From positions 106,242 through 170,241 of the forward strand of contig JBGATH010000004.1 of assembly GCA_044229235.1 (NCBI GenBank): DNA of 64,000 nt, written 5' to 3'. A program made the position numbers and the translations under genes. Position 1 is the first letter of the stretch. Every line of letters starts with the position of its first letter. This DNA is from UKL13-2 sp044229235 (GTDB lineage: Bacteria > Pseudomonadota > Gammaproteobacteria > Burkholderiales > Usitatibacteraceae). The notes under the pieces are model-generated. The model was given only the letters and a program-made list of their open reading frames with translations, was not told the origin of the DNA and ran no database searches. Positions 16,511 through 24,959 of the stretch are shown in pieces.

Positions 16511-17761
16511 ATGTCCGCCACCGTCCCGGCTGAAGCCGCCAGCCTCAAGTCCGACGCCACCGTCATTTCGCTGGTCGGCTTTGCCCACGGCACGTCGCAT
16601 TTCTTCCACCTCATGCTGCCGCCGCTGTTCCCGTGGCTCATGTCCGAGTTCGGCCTGGGTTACGCGCAGGTCGGCGTGGTGATGACGGTGTTCTTCGTGG
16701 TTTCCAGCGTCGGCCAGGCGCTGGCCGGTATTTGGGTCGACAAGTTTGGCGCGCATCGCGTGCTGTGCGCGGGTGTGGCCACGCTGGCCTTGTCGGGCGT
16801 GCTGGTGTCGGTCGCGCCGAGCTTCGCGTGGCTGATGCTGGCCGCCGGCGTGGCGGGGCTGGGCAACAGCATTTTTCATCCGGCCGATTTCGCGCTGCTG
16901 GCCAAACGCGTTTCGACGCAGCGCATGGGCCACGCGTTTTCCACCCACGGCATTTCCGGCAATATCGGCTGGGCCATCGCACCCGTGTTCATGACGGCCA
17001 TTGCCAGCACGGCCGGCTGGCGGGCTGCCGGGCTGGGAGCCGCGCTGTTCGGCGCGGTCGCCCTGGCCCTGCTGGTCTGGAAACGCGACCTGTTGCAATA
17101 CGAACTGCAGCATCAGCACAAAGCCGAAGGTACGGCAGTGGCCGCCCCCGCAAGCACCTGGTCATTCCTCGCCGCGCCCATGGTCTGGTACGCCTTCGCT
17201 TTTTTCTTTTTTGCCACCTTCGGTTTCGGCGCCCTGCAAAATTTCGCGCCGCCGTTGCTGCGCAAACTGTTCGGGCTCTCCCTGGCCTCGTCCACCTCGG
17301 CGCTGTCGGTGTACTTGCTGGGCGGCTCGGGTGGCCTGGTGCTGGGCGGCTTCCTCGCCAAGCCGGGCAATCGCCATGAACGCTACGTACTCGGCGCGTT
17401 CTCGTCCGGCGTGGTGGTGGCACTGCTACTGGCCTTTTTGCCGATGCCGGTGTGGCTGGTGCTGCCGCTGATGGCGCTGATGGGCTTCGGCGTCGGCATC
17501 GCCGGCCCCTCGCGCGACCTGTTGGTGCGCGGCGCCACCAAGGCAAGGTTGGGCGAGGGCGCATTCGGCCGCGTGTATGGCATGGTGTATTCCGGGCTGG
17601 ACGTGGGCTTGGCCATTTCGCCGATTGCGTTTGGCCTGCTGATGGATCGGCAGCTCTATTCGTGGGTATTCGTGGGCGTGGCGGTTACGCTGGGCTGCGC
17701 GATCGTGGCGGCGCTGGCGGTGGGGCGCGAAGCAGTCGAGCCGCACGTCGTGCACAGGTAA
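16511..17761 (+). CDS. MFS transporter
   Basis: 416 residues from the ATG at 16511, with about 12 hydrophobic helices. The N-terminal half has FAHGTSHFFHLMLPPLFPWL and the MFS motif-A-like WVDKFGAHRVL. GLGNSIFHPADFALLAKR and FSTHGISGNIGWA are reminiscent of the fosmidomycin-resistance (Fsr)-like and related drug-efflux MFS groups. It would be a proton-linked exporter in the inner membrane, with substrate unknown. Copy B of the dispersed palindrome begins at its stop codon. Confidence 0.85.
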   Translation: MSATVPAEAASLKSDATVISLVGFAHGTSHFFHLMLPPLFPWLMSEFGLGYAQVGVVMTVFFVVSSVGQALAGIWVDKFGAHRVLCAGVATLALSGVLVSVAPSFAWLMLAAGVAGLGNSIFHPADFALLAKRVSTQRMGHAFSTHGISGNIGWAIAPVFMTAIASTAGWRAAGLGAALFGAVALALLVWKRDLLQYELQHQHKAEGTAVAAPASTWSFLAAPMVWYAFAFFFFATFGFGALQNFAPPLLRKLFGLSLASSTSALSVYLLGGSGGLVLGGFLAKPGNRHERYVLGAFSSGVVVALLLAFLPMPVWLVLPLMALMGFGVGIAGPSRDLLVRGATKARLGEGAFGRVYGMVYSGLDVGLAISPIAFGLLMDRQLYSWVFVGVAVTLGCAIVAALAVGREAVEPHVVHR

Positions 17762-17819
17762 AACCCCAGCATTGGCGCGGGTTTCGGGCCGAAAATGCCT
17801 TGCAAGGCCCGCCAGATGG
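17761..17819. repeat. Dispersed palindrome, copy B (degenerate)
   Basis: It starts at the last base of the MFS stop codon with AACCCCAGCATTGGCGCGGG and continues through a GGGCCGAAAATGCC centre. The left arm matches the family well. The right arm (CAAGGCCCGCCAG) is degraded. It lies between convergent genes, where a hairpin could aid termination. Confidence 0.65.
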
Positions 17820-17874
17820 CCATCCGCGATGCATTGTCCGGGCTTACCGCAAGATTGGTGGGTTGTGACGATCC

Positions 17875-18360
17875 TTAAGCGGACGCGTTCGGTTGCGCGC
17901 GTGCTGCCGTCAGGAAGTCCATCAACTGGGGAACATTCAAAATCGTCATGTCGAAATTCGCCGCGCGCACTTTCAGGCCGTAGACGGCGTTGTCACGAGA
18001 AGCCAGCGCATCGGCCTTGGCGTGATAGGCCAGTGCCAGGAAATGCTCGTCGTCGCGATCGCGGCAGCGTGGAAAACCGCCGGGCAGCATTAGGTGCTTC
18101 AATGAAAATCCATCGGGCATGGCGAACAATTGGGTTTGCTCGCGATAGCGCGCGAAGATGTCGCGACGGCGGACTTCTTCCAGCTTGAGCTGCCGGTAGG
18201 CCAGCACCCGTTCCAGTTCAGCGATGGCTGGTGCGTGCGTAAGCACCGTCACCATGCCGTCGCGCACGCCATCGCGCAGCGGATTCATGAACGGGTCATC
18301 GAACACCAGCCAGTCGATGACGACGTTGGTGTCGAGCACGAGGCGGATTGGCCTGGTCAT
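17875..18360 (-). CDS. PIN-domain nuclease (orphan, COG1569-like)
   Basis: About 161 residues from the ATG at 18360. PIN acidic residues are visible: RLVLDTNVVIDW at the N-terminus, AIAELERVL at about 53-61, and CRDRDDEHFLALA with a further Asp in ASRDNAV. COG1569-type PIN proteins are annotated as toxin components, but no antitoxin gene is adjacent. Instead its ATG overlaps the stop of a flavoprotein gene (ATGA). I rejected an upstream GTG that adds 13 residues because it would lie wholly inside that flavoprotein gene. It would cleave RNA if active. Confidence 0.8.
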   Translation of the reverse strand: MTRPIRLVLDTNVVIDWLVFDDPFMNPLRDGVRDGMVTVLTHAPAIAELERVLAYRQLKLEEVRRRDIFARYREQTQLFAMPDGFSLKHLMLPGGFPRCRDRDDEHFLALAYHAKADALASRDNAVYGLKVRAANFDMTILNVPQLMDFLTAARAQPNASA

Positions 18361-19541
18361 AGCGCCTGCGCTGCTGCCACCGCGGATGCCCACGCCCACT
18401 GGAAATTGAAGCCGCCCAGGTGGCCGGTCACATCGACGACTTCGCCGATGAAATACAGGCCCGGAACCGCGGTCGCTTCCATGGTCTTTGAGGAAAGCGC
18501 GTGCGTGTCCACACCACCCAGCGTGACTTCGGCCTTGTTGTAGCCCAGGGTGCCGGAAGGCTTGACCTGCCAGTCCTGCAATGCGGCCAGCGCCGCCTCA
18601 TAGCCCTTGTCGCTGAACTGGATGGCAGGCTTGTTGAGTTGATGCGCATCGCACCAGGCCTGCGCCAGGCGCTTGGGCATATGCTCGGCCAGCAGATTGT
18701 TGAACTGCGCCTTGCTGCCGCGCTGTGCTTTCAGCGCGGCGACCACGTTGGCGTCGGGCAGCAGGTTGATGTGTATCGGGTCCCTGGCCGGGCCGTTTTG
18801 CCAGTACGACGACACCTGCAGGATGGATGGTCCCGACAGGCCGCGATGTGTCAGCAGCAGGCTCTCGCGAAAGCGTCCGCCGTGGCAGGAAACCTCCGCA
18901 TCGAGGGAGAGTCCCGACAGATCGCCAAACTGCGCCAATGACTGCGGATCAAAACTGAGCGGCACCAGTGCCGGGCGCGGCGGCACGATGGCGAGGCCGA
19001 ACTGCTCGGCGATCCTGTAGCCGAAGGGCGTGGCACCAATCTTCGGAACCGACAGGCCGCCGGTGGCGATGACCAGCGATGCCGAGGTGAAGTCGCCTTT
19101 GTCGGTACTGAGGCGGTAGCGAGCGCCGGTGTGTTCCACCGCTTTCACACCGCACGGCATTTGCCATTGCACGTGACCGCGATCGCATTCGGTCTTGAGC
19201 ATCTGCACGATCTGCGTCGCGCTGTCGTCGCAGAACAGCTGGCCCAGCGTTTTCTCGTGGTAGCGGATGCCGTGCTTTTCCACCAGCTTGATGAAATCCT
19301 GCGGCGTGTAGCGGGCCAGCGCCGAGCGGCAGAAGTGGGGATTCTGCGAAAGAAAGTTGGCCGGGCTGGTGTGCAGGTTGGTGAAGTTGCAGCGTCCCCC
19401 GCCGGAGATGCGGATCTTTTCGCCAAGCTTGTGATAGTGGTCAATCAGCAGCACTGATTTGCCGCGCTGGCCGGCCACGGCCGCGCACATCATGCCGGCG
19501 GCGCCCGCGCCGATGACGATCACATCGTATGCCGTGCTCAA
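18357..19541 (-). CDS. HI0933/YhiN family FAD-dependent oxidoreductase
   Basis: 394 residues. The FAD-binding GxGxxG is in VIVIGAGAAGMMCA, followed by the family signature GEKIRISGGGRCNFTN (about residues 41-56). The C-terminus GEVVDVTGHLGGFNFQWA is the second hallmark of the HI0933 family. The physiological substrate of this conserved flavoprotein family is not established. The start is a TTG at 19541 that overlaps the stop of tag (TTGA), and the stop overlaps the PIN gene start. The four genes CBS, tag, flavoprotein and PIN thus form one overlapping chain. Confidence 0.9.
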   Translation of the reverse strand: MSTAYDVIVIGAGAAGMMCAAVAGQRGKSVLLIDHYHKLGEKIRISGGGRCNFTNLHTSPANFLSQNPHFCRSALARYTPQDFIKLVEKHGIRYHEKTLGQLFCDDSATQIVQMLKTECDRGHVQWQMPCGVKAVEHTGARYRLSTDKGDFTSASLVIATGGLSVPKIGATPFGYRIAEQFGLAIVPPRPALVPLSFDPQSLAQFGDLSGLSLDAEVSCHGGRFRESLLLTHRGLSGPSILQVSSYWQNGPARDPIHINLLPDANVVAALKAQRGSKAQFNNLLAEHMPKRLAQAWCDAHQLNKPAIQFSDKGYEAALAALQDWQVKPSGTLGYNKAEVTLGGVDTHALSSKTMEATAVPGLYFIGEVVDVTGHLGGFNFQWAWASAVAAAQAL

Positions 19542-20149
19542 CGCGGATCTTTGTGGCGAAAGCAGCCGGTGAAATGGTCATTGACCATGCCGGTGGCCTG
19601 CATGAAGGCGTAGCAGATGGTGGAGCCAATGAACTTGAAGCCGCGCCTGGCCAGATCCTTGCTCATGGCGTCGGATTCGGGCGTGGTGGCCGGTACCTCA
19701 CCCATGGTTTTCCACTTGTTCACCTTGGGTTTGCCGCCGACGAAGGACCAGATGTATTGATCGAAGCTGCCGAACTCTTTTTGCACGGCAAGGAATGCCC
19801 GGGCATTGACGACGGCGCTGTTGACCTTGAGGCGGTTGCGGACGATGCCGGGATCAAGCAGCAGTTTTGCCAGCTTGTCGTCGGAGAATCGCGCGACCTT
19901 GGCCGGGTCAAAGCCGGCAAATGCCTTGCGGTAGCCCTCGCGCTTGGCGAGTATGGTGGACCAGGAAAGTCCGGCCTGCGCCCCCTCGAGGATCAGGAAT
20001 TCGAACAGGACGCGGTCGTCGTGCACCGGCACGCCCCATTCGTGGTCGTGGTAATCGATGTAAAGCTGGCCGAGCGAGGTGTTCTCGCACCACGAGCAGC
20101 GGCGCCGCTGATCCGGGCCCGGCGCGGGCTGCCCTTTGGCTGTGGTCAC
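19538..20149 (-). CDS. tag: DNA-3-methyladenine glycosylase I
   Basis: About 203 residues. It matches Tag: RRCSWCENT and DYHDHEWGVPVHDD with the zinc-site Cys and the active-site Glu-Trp-Gly near the N-terminus, then LILEGAQAGLSWSTIL, DPGIVRNRLKVNS and FVGGKP. Tag removes 3-methyladenine from alkylated DNA. I placed the start at the GTG at 20149, which overlaps the CBS gene stop (GTGA). A longer reading begins inside the CBS gene and adds only low-complexity residues. Confidence 0.9.
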   Translation of the reverse strand: MTTAKGQPAPGPDQRRRCSWCENTSLGQLYIDYHDHEWGVPVHDDRVLFEFLILEGAQAGLSWSTILAKREGYRKAFAGFDPAKVARFSDDKLAKLLLDPGIVRNRLKVNSAVVNARAFLAVQKEFGSFDQYIWSFVGGKPKVNKWKTMGEVPATTPESDAMSKDLARRGFKFIGSTICYAFMQATGMVNDHFTGCFRHKDPR

Positions 20150-20574
20150 TGGTGGATGTAGCTTTCCAGCTGGGCGATGGTGGATTCGTGATCCTTGATG
20201 ATGTCGTTCATCAGGTCGCGGATGGAGAGCATGCCGACAATCGTGCTGCCATCGACCACCGGCAGGTGGCGAATGTTTTTCGTTGCCATGATTTCCATGC
20301 ATTCGCGGGTGCGGGTCTTCGGATTCACGACCAGCACATCGGCGGTCATGATGTCGCGCACATGGGTTTCCTTGGAGTTCTTGCCCTGCAGCGCGATCTT
20401 CCTGGTGTAGTCGCGCTCGGAGACGATGCCGACCAGCTTGCCGTGTTCCATCACCATCAAGGCGCCAACGCCTTTTTCGGCAAGCTGCTTGAGGGCATCA
20501 AACACCGTGGCGTCCGGGCTGATGCTCCAGAGCGTGGTGGGACGATTCCTGAACAATTCCGATACGGGCTTCAT
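20146..20574 (-). CDS. Two-CBS-domain protein
   Basis: 142 residues made of two CBS motifs: one ending LVGIVSERDYTRKI (about 46-60), and the second HVRDIMTADVLVV through IRHLPVVDGSTIVGMLSIRD. Such small proteins bind adenine nucleotides and act as regulatory modules. The HLPVVD and SIRDLMND signature is common in stand-alone proteobacterial CBS proteins. It heads the CBS-tag-flavoprotein-PIN chain and lies 78 nt upstream of the ETF-QO stop side. Confidence 0.87.
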   Translation of the reverse strand: MKPVSELFRNRPTTLWSISPDATVFDALKQLAEKGVGALMVMEHGKLVGIVSERDYTRKIALQGKNSKETHVRDIMTADVLVVNPKTRTRECMEIMATKNIRHLPVVDGSTIVGMLSIRDLMNDIIKDHESTIAQLESYIHQ

Positions 20575-20652
20575 GTGCTTCTCCTTGCGCGAGGATCAGA
20601 CAACGGGGACATCGTGCCCGGCGCGTGCCTTTCGGCCCACGGACGGTCCGGG

Positions 20653-22287
20653 TCACATATTTGGATAATTCGGGCCGCCGCCTCCCTCAGGCACGACCCA
20701 CTTGATGTTCTGTGTCGGGTCCTTTATATCGCAGGTTTTGCAATGAACGCAATTCTGCGCATTGATCTGCAGCTTCCTGCCGCCATTGGCGACCTCGACA
20801 AATTCATACACGCCGGCCGGGCAGTAGCGTGCCTCGGGACCGTCGTACAGCGCCAGATTGGTGTTGACCGGCACGTCGGCGTTTTTCAGCGTCAGGTGGG
20901 CCGGCTGGTCTTCCTCGTGATTCACGCTGGAGATGAACACCGATGAGAGGCGATCGAACGTGAGCACACCGTCGGGCTTGGGGTAGGCGATGGGCCTGGA
21001 CTCGGATGCCTTCATCAGCGTCTCGTGGTCGGCGTGCTGGTGATGCAGCGTCCACGGTGCCTTGCCGCCGAACAAGACCTGGTCGATGCCGACCATGAGC
21101 GTGCCGGTGTAGAGCCCCTTGGCCATCCACGGCTTGAAGTTGCGCGCCTTGTGCAGTTCCTCGCGCAGCCAGCTCTTTTCAAAGCTGGCCGGGTAATCGT
21201 CCAGCACATCGTGCTTGCGATCCGCCTTGAGCGCGTTGGCCAGCGCGTCCGCCGCCAGCATGCCGCTCTTGATGGCCGTATGGCTGCCCTTGATGCGTGA
21301 GGCATTGAGGAAACCGGCATCGTCGCCCACCAGCGCGCCACCCGGGAACACCAGCTTCGGCAGCGACTGCAGGCCGCCGGCGGCAATGGCGCGCGCGCCA
21401 TAGGCGATACGCTTGCCGCCTTCAAAAAAGCCGCGAATGGCCGGGTGCGTCTTGTATCGCTGGAATTCCTCGAACGGCGACAGGAACGGGTTGGTATAGG
21501 CCAGCCCCACCACGTAGCCGACGGCCACCTGGTTGTTTTCCATGTGATACAGGTACGAGCCGCCGTAGGTATCGCTCTCCAGCGGCCAACCGGCGGTGTG
21601 CACCACCAGCCCCGGCACGTGCTTTTCGGGCGCAATTTCCCAAAGCTCCTTGAAACCAATGCCGTATACCTGCGGGTCACGGCCTTCCTTGAGTCCGAAC
21701 TTGTCCTGCAGTTCCTTGCCCAGGTTGCCACGGCAGCCTTCGGCAAACAGCGTGTATCGGGCATGCAGCTCCATGCCCGCGGCGTAGCGACCGGTCTTTT
21801 CACCGTTTTTGCCGATGCCCATGTCGCCGGTGGCGATACCCTTGACCGATTCATCCGCATTGAACAGCACTTCGGCGGCGGCAAACCCCGGATAGATTTC
21901 CACACCCAGCGCCTCGGCCTGCGTGCCCAGCCAGCGGCACAGGTTGGCCAGGCTGATGATGTAGTTGCCGTGATTCTGGAAGCACTTGGGCAGCATCCAG
22001 CCCGGCGTGGCCCAGGAAGACGTTTCGGTCAGGAACATGAAGCGGTCGCCTGACACCGGCTGGTTCAGCGGCGCGCCTTGTTCCTTCCAGTCGGGAAACA
22101 ACTCGTTGAGCGCGATCGGGTCCATCACCGCGCCGGAAAGGATATGCGCGCCGACCTCGGAGCCCTTTTCGACGATGCATACGCTGGCGTCGGCATGCTG
22201 CTGTTTCAGGCGGATCGCTGCAGCCAGCCCGGCCGGGCCGGCACCGACGATGACAACGTCGTATTCCATTGATTCGCGTTCGGACAT
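20653..22287 (-). CDS. Electron-transfer flavoprotein-ubiquinone oxidoreductase
   Basis: 544 residues, full length for ETF-QO. The FAD motif VVIVGAGPAGLAAAIRL is near the N-terminus, and GSEVGAHILSGAVMDP follows. The C-terminal ferredoxin-like part has CPAGVYE and CVHCKTCDIKDPTQNI, giving the four cysteines of a 4Fe-4S cluster. It passes electrons from reduced ETF, loaded by acyl-CoA dehydrogenases, to ubiquinone at the inner membrane. This fits with the fadD and acyl-CoA dehydrogenase genes a few kilobases away. No etfA or etfB is in the window. Confidence 0.95.
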   Translation of the reverse strand: MSERESMEYDVVIVGAGPAGLAAAIRLKQQHADASVCIVEKGSEVGAHILSGAVMDPIALNELFPDWKEQGAPLNQPVSGDRFMFLTETSSWATPGWMLPKCFQNHGNYIISLANLCRWLGTQAEALGVEIYPGFAAAEVLFNADESVKGIATGDMGIGKNGEKTGRYAAGMELHARYTLFAEGCRGNLGKELQDKFGLKEGRDPQVYGIGFKELWEIAPEKHVPGLVVHTAGWPLESDTYGGSYLYHMENNQVAVGYVVGLAYTNPFLSPFEEFQRYKTHPAIRGFFEGGKRIAYGARAIAAGGLQSLPKLVFPGGALVGDDAGFLNASRIKGSHTAIKSGMLAADALANALKADRKHDVLDDYPASFEKSWLREELHKARNFKPWMAKGLYTGTLMVGIDQVLFGGKAPWTLHHQHADHETLMKASESRPIAYPKPDGVLTFDRLSSVFISSVNHEEDQPAHLTLKNADVPVNTNLALYDGPEARYCPAGVYEFVEVANGGRKLQINAQNCVHCKTCDIKDPTQNIKWVVPEGGGGPNYPNM

Positions 22288-22321
22288 GGTGTGTTTTTAG
22301 TGTGTGAACGGAAAGGGGGCT

Positions 22322-22351
22322 TTGTGCGAGATCAAAGCTAACCCTTATTAT
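22322..22351 (+). promoter_or_regulatory. Possible sigma70 promoter of thioesterase-crcB
   Basis: TTGTGC (22,322-22,327) and TATTAT (22,346-22,351) are separated by 18 bp, about 35 bp upstream of the thioesterase start, in the divergent gap next to the ETF-QO gene. The -35 is weak. No fluoride-riboswitch motif is visible ahead of the crcB gene. Confidence 0.4.
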
Positions 22352-22386
22352 AGGCGGGTTGCCTCTGACGCCACCTCTGGAGCCGC

Positions 22387-22812
22387 ATGTCCGCCCCCTC
22401 TGCCAACCCCGTCAAGATCTGGTCGATGACCATCCCCATCCGCTGGGGAGACATGGACGCCTGGGCACACGTGAATCATGCCGAGACGCTGCGCTATTTT
22501 GAAGAAGCGCGTGTGGCATGGTCGGCGCGCTTCAAGCTGCGTCGCGAAAACCGCGACGGCGGCTTCGTGGTGAAGAAAATCAGCGTGGAATACCACGACT
22601 CGCTGGTGCACCCCGGTACCATCATCAGCGAGATCTTCACCGAACGCATCGGCAACACCAGCTTCACGCTGCGGCAGGTGTTGACGCTGCAAGGCACCGA
22701 CAAGCCTTGCACCACCGGCGAATTCGTCATGGTGTGGATGGACTATGTCAACAATCGCCCGGCGACGCTGCCGGACCGGCTGCGCGCGGTGCTGGAAGGC
22801 AAGGGGGAGTGA
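22387..22812 (+). CDS. 4HBT/YbgC-type acyl-CoA thioesterase
   Basis: 141 residues, one hot-dog fold. IRWGDMDAWAHVNHAETLRYFEEAR carries the catalytic Asp and the HVN motif of 4-hydroxybenzoyl-CoA thioesterase-like enzymes. Such enzymes hydrolyse short or medium acyl-CoAs in the cytoplasm. The stop is 2 nt before the crcB start, so the two genes are co-transcribed. Confidence 0.88.
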   Translation: MSAPSANPVKIWSMTIPIRWGDMDAWAHVNHAETLRYFEEARVAWSARFKLRRENRDGGFVVKKISVEYHDSLVHPGTIISEIFTERIGNTSFTLRQVLTLQGTDKPCTTGEFVMVWMDYVNNRPATLPDRLRAVLEGKGE

Positions 22813-22814
22813 GC

Positions 22815-23204
22815 ATGGATCGCATCTGGCTGGGTTTGCTGGCGGTGGCGGGCGGTTCGGTCATCGGCGGCTGGGCGCGCTGGGGCCTGTCGATGTGGCT
22901 CAATCCGCGGCATGGCTACTTTTTCTGGGGCACGTTTGCGGCCAATGCCATCGGCGGATTCCTGGTCGGCATCGCCGTTGCGTTCTTCATCCGCCACCCC
23001 GACCTCCCGCCCGAGTGGCGCATGCTGGTCGTCACCGGGTTTCTCGGCGGCCTCACCACCTTTTCCTCCTACTCGGCCGAAGTGGTCACGCTGGTGGAGC
23101 AGGGTGAACTGGGCTGGGCCGCAACCGTTGCGGTGGTTCACCTGCTGGCTTCGCTACTGCTGACGGCGCTGGGAATCTGGACTTACCGGCATGTGCTGGC
23201 TTGA
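22815..23204 (+). CDS. crcB: CrcB/Fluc fluoride ion channel
   Basis: 129 residues with four hydrophobic helices. The family signatures GGWARWGLS, GTFAANAIGGFLVG and GFLGGLTTFSSYSAEV are present, with the polar track Asn and the TTFS sodium-site region. CrcB channels dimerise in the inner membrane and export fluoride. It starts 2 nt after the thioesterase stop. Confidence 0.95.
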   Translation: MDRIWLGLLAVAGGSVIGGWARWGLSMWLNPRHGYFFWGTFAANAIGGFLVGIAVAFFIRHPDLPPEWRMLVVTGFLGGLTTFSSYSAEVVTLVEQGELGWAATVAVVHLLASLLLTALGIWTYRHVLA

Positions 23205-23368
23205 TTGATCGCCTGTTCCGGCACCGGCAAAGTCTGCGGCGGTCGCGCCGGACGGTCGAGTCGTTGTCTACTACATTGTCGAACCGCTGACGACCCCCCG
23301 GAAGTGCCAAGCCCGGTTTGTTCATTGGTGGTAAATTGATCTGCTAGCTCAACCATTGGAGAACGATC

Positions 23369-23887
23369 ATGGCAGCCAAGAACGACCAATTCGCCGAATT
23401 GAACCGCAAGAGCATGGATGCCGCCCTCAAACTGGCGCAGCTTTCGTTCGAGAACGCCCAGCGCATGATGGCGCTTCAGTCCGACCTGGCAAAGGTGATG
23501 TTCCAAAGTGGCGTCGACAACGCGCGCGCGCAGGCCGGCGCCAGCGATCCGCAGGAGCTCATGCAACTGCGCAGCCAGTATGCCCAGCAGATGACGCAGC
23601 GCATGGTGGCCACGGCGCAGCAGATCGCCGAGATCGGCAATGCCGCGCGCAATGAATTCACCCAGCTCATGACGGAACAGCTTTCCTCCGGCAGCCCGGA
23701 CATGACCTCGCAGATGCAGGCCTTCCTGAAAAGCATGCCCGGCCAGACGCCGCAGATGATGGAAGCGTTCCAGAAAACCATCGCTACCGCGACGTCGGCA
23801 TTTGACCAGTTTTCGAAAGCGTCGGCGCAATCGATGAATCAGGCGGCCAGTGCGGCAAAGAAGCCGGCGGGCGGCAAGCGCAAGTAG
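23369..23887 (+). CDS. Phasin family protein
   Basis: 172 residues, almost entirely amphipathic helix with many Gln, Ala and Met. It has phasin features (LNRKSMDAALKLAQLSFENA, then MTQRMVATAQQIAEIGNAARN), an Ala-rich C-terminal stretch and a Lys-rich tail AAKKPAGGKRK. Phasins coat polyhydroxyalkanoate granules. The start has GGAGA upstream. The Lys-rich end resembles DNA-binding tails seen in some phasins. The stop is immediately followed by the IS481 element. Confidence 0.85.
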   Translation: MAAKNDQFAELNRKSMDAALKLAQLSFENAQRMMALQSDLAKVMFQSGVDNARAQAGASDPQELMQLRSQYAQQMTQRMVATAQQIAEIGNAARNEFTQLMTEQLSSGSPDMTSQMQAFLKSMPGQTPQMMEAFQKTIATATSAFDQFSKASAQSMNQAASAAKKPAGGKRK

Positions 23888-23889
23888 CA

Positions 23890-24792
23890 CTAGACTGCAC
23901 AGATGTTGTGTTTCAGCACGTTGTTCGGCAATCGCGAAGCTGGTGGTAGGTAGTTTAGGGCTGAATGCGGTCGTTCATTGTTGTAGTACTTGAGCCAAGG
24001 CTTGAGCGCCTTGGTTCGATCCTGGTTGGTGGCGTAGCGTCTTACCCGCACCCACTCGCGCAGGCAAGTTTGGATGAATCGCTCTGCCTTGCCGTTGGTC
24101 TGGGGCCGGTAAGGTCGGGTAAAGCGCTGCTTGATGTCCAGTTCGGTACAGGCGGCGGCAAAGTCTCGCGACCAATAGGCGGAGCCGTTGTCGGTTAGCA
24201 GGCGTTGGATGTGCACCCGCTGGCGCTCAAAATAGTCGACAGCCGCCTTGAGAAAGGCGATGGCACTGAACTTGGTTTCATCCGGCAGGATTTGCACGAA
24301 GGCCACCCGGCTGTGATCGTCGATGGCCACGTGCATGACTTCATAGCCACTGCCGCGCCCACCAATGCACATCAGCTTTTTCGTGTCCATATGCAGTAGT
24401 TCGCCAGGCTGGTCGCGCTCATAGCGCTTGATCGGCTCGGCCGGTGGCCGCAGCCGCGACAAGCCGACGGCAGCACAGATGCGCCAGACGCTGGTCAGAC
24501 TGATCTCAAGCGCCCGCGCGATCCTTCTCATCGTCCAATGACACCACCGGCGCAGGCGGCGCACCCACCGGGTCAGGCGTGAGCCAAGCCAGGCTGGGCT
24601 GTGATGTGGCCGACTGCTGCGATCCGGCAAAGCGGCCAAGCCCCCTTCGCGAAAACGCCGTCGCCACTTGCTCGCCGTGCGTGTGCTGACGCCCAATGCA
24701 GCGGCTGCCGAACCCACGCCCAGCCACGATGACAGTTCATTCACGTGCACTCGCCCGTGCACCGTTAATCTGGCATTCTTGTGTATGTTCAT
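23890..24792 (-). CDS. IS481-family transposase
   Basis: 300 residues from the ATG at 24792 (MNIHKNARLTVHGR, the usual IS481 start). An N-terminal helix-turn-helix region is followed by the rve/DDE integrase core: LLHMDTKKL has the first Asp, RLLTDNGSAYWS the second, and RPQTNGKAERFIQTCLREW the Glu. The frame is intact. The TAG stop lies in the CTAG at the left junction, so the last codons may come from flanking DNA. A longer reading upstream would cross the inverted repeat and is unlikely. Confidence 0.92.
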   Translation of the reverse strand: MNIHKNARLTVHGRVHVNELSSWLGVGSAAAALGVSTRTASKWRRRFREGGLAALPDRSSRPHHSPAWLGSRLTRWVRRLRRWCHWTMRRIARALEISLTSVWRICAAVGLSRLRPPAEPIKRYERDQPGELLHMDTKKLMCIGGRGSGYEVMHVAIDDHSRVAFVQILPDETKFSAIAFLKAAVDYFERQRVHIQRLLTDNGSAYWSRDFAAACTELDIKQRFTRPYRPQTNGKAERFIQTCLREWVRVRRYATNQDRTKALKPWLKYYNNERPHSALNYLPPASRLPNNVLKHNICAV

Positions 24793-24884
24793 CTGGTCGT
24801 TCCCCGGAGTTTCTGTTGTCTGGAAACACCAGTTTCTCCGAATCGGCCAGGTGAACAACCTATTGAAACATTACACACAGAACG
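23894..24884 (-). mobile_element. IS481-family insertion sequence
   Basis: An element of about 0.98 kb with a single transposase. Terminal inverted repeats are recognisable: left TGTTGTGTTTCA then GTTGTTC (23,904-23,926), and right, on the other strand, TGTAATGTTTCA then GTTGTTC (24,875 down to 24,853). The exact outer ends are uncertain by about 10 bp. A CTAG lies at the left junction (23,890-23,893), and IS481 is known to target NCTAGN sites, but no matching CTAG is seen at the right end. Copy C of the dispersed palindrome begins right next to the right end. Confidence 0.8.
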
Positions 24885-24885
24885 C

Positions 24886-24943
24886 CATTCGGCGCGCTTT
24901 TCCGGGCAAAAATGGCCGGAAAGGCTCGCCAATGCTGGACTTT
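24886..24943. repeat. Dispersed palindrome, copy C
   Basis: CATTCGGCGCGC, TTTTCCGGGCAAAAATGGCC and GGAAAGGCTCGCCAATGCTG make a long stem with the outer part of the left arm missing. It lies between the IS481 right end and the stop of fadD, just downstream of fadD on the minus strand. Confidence 0.75.
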
Positions 24944-24959
24944 GGCTCCTCGATGCTGG

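Noticed and set aside
17875..18360. A VapBC toxin-antitoxin pair
   Set aside because: No antitoxin-sized gene precedes the PIN gene; it overlaps a flavoprotein gene instead.
22320..22386. Fluoride riboswitch ahead of the thioesterase-crcB unit
   Set aside because: The conserved crcB-motif sequence blocks are not visible in the leader.
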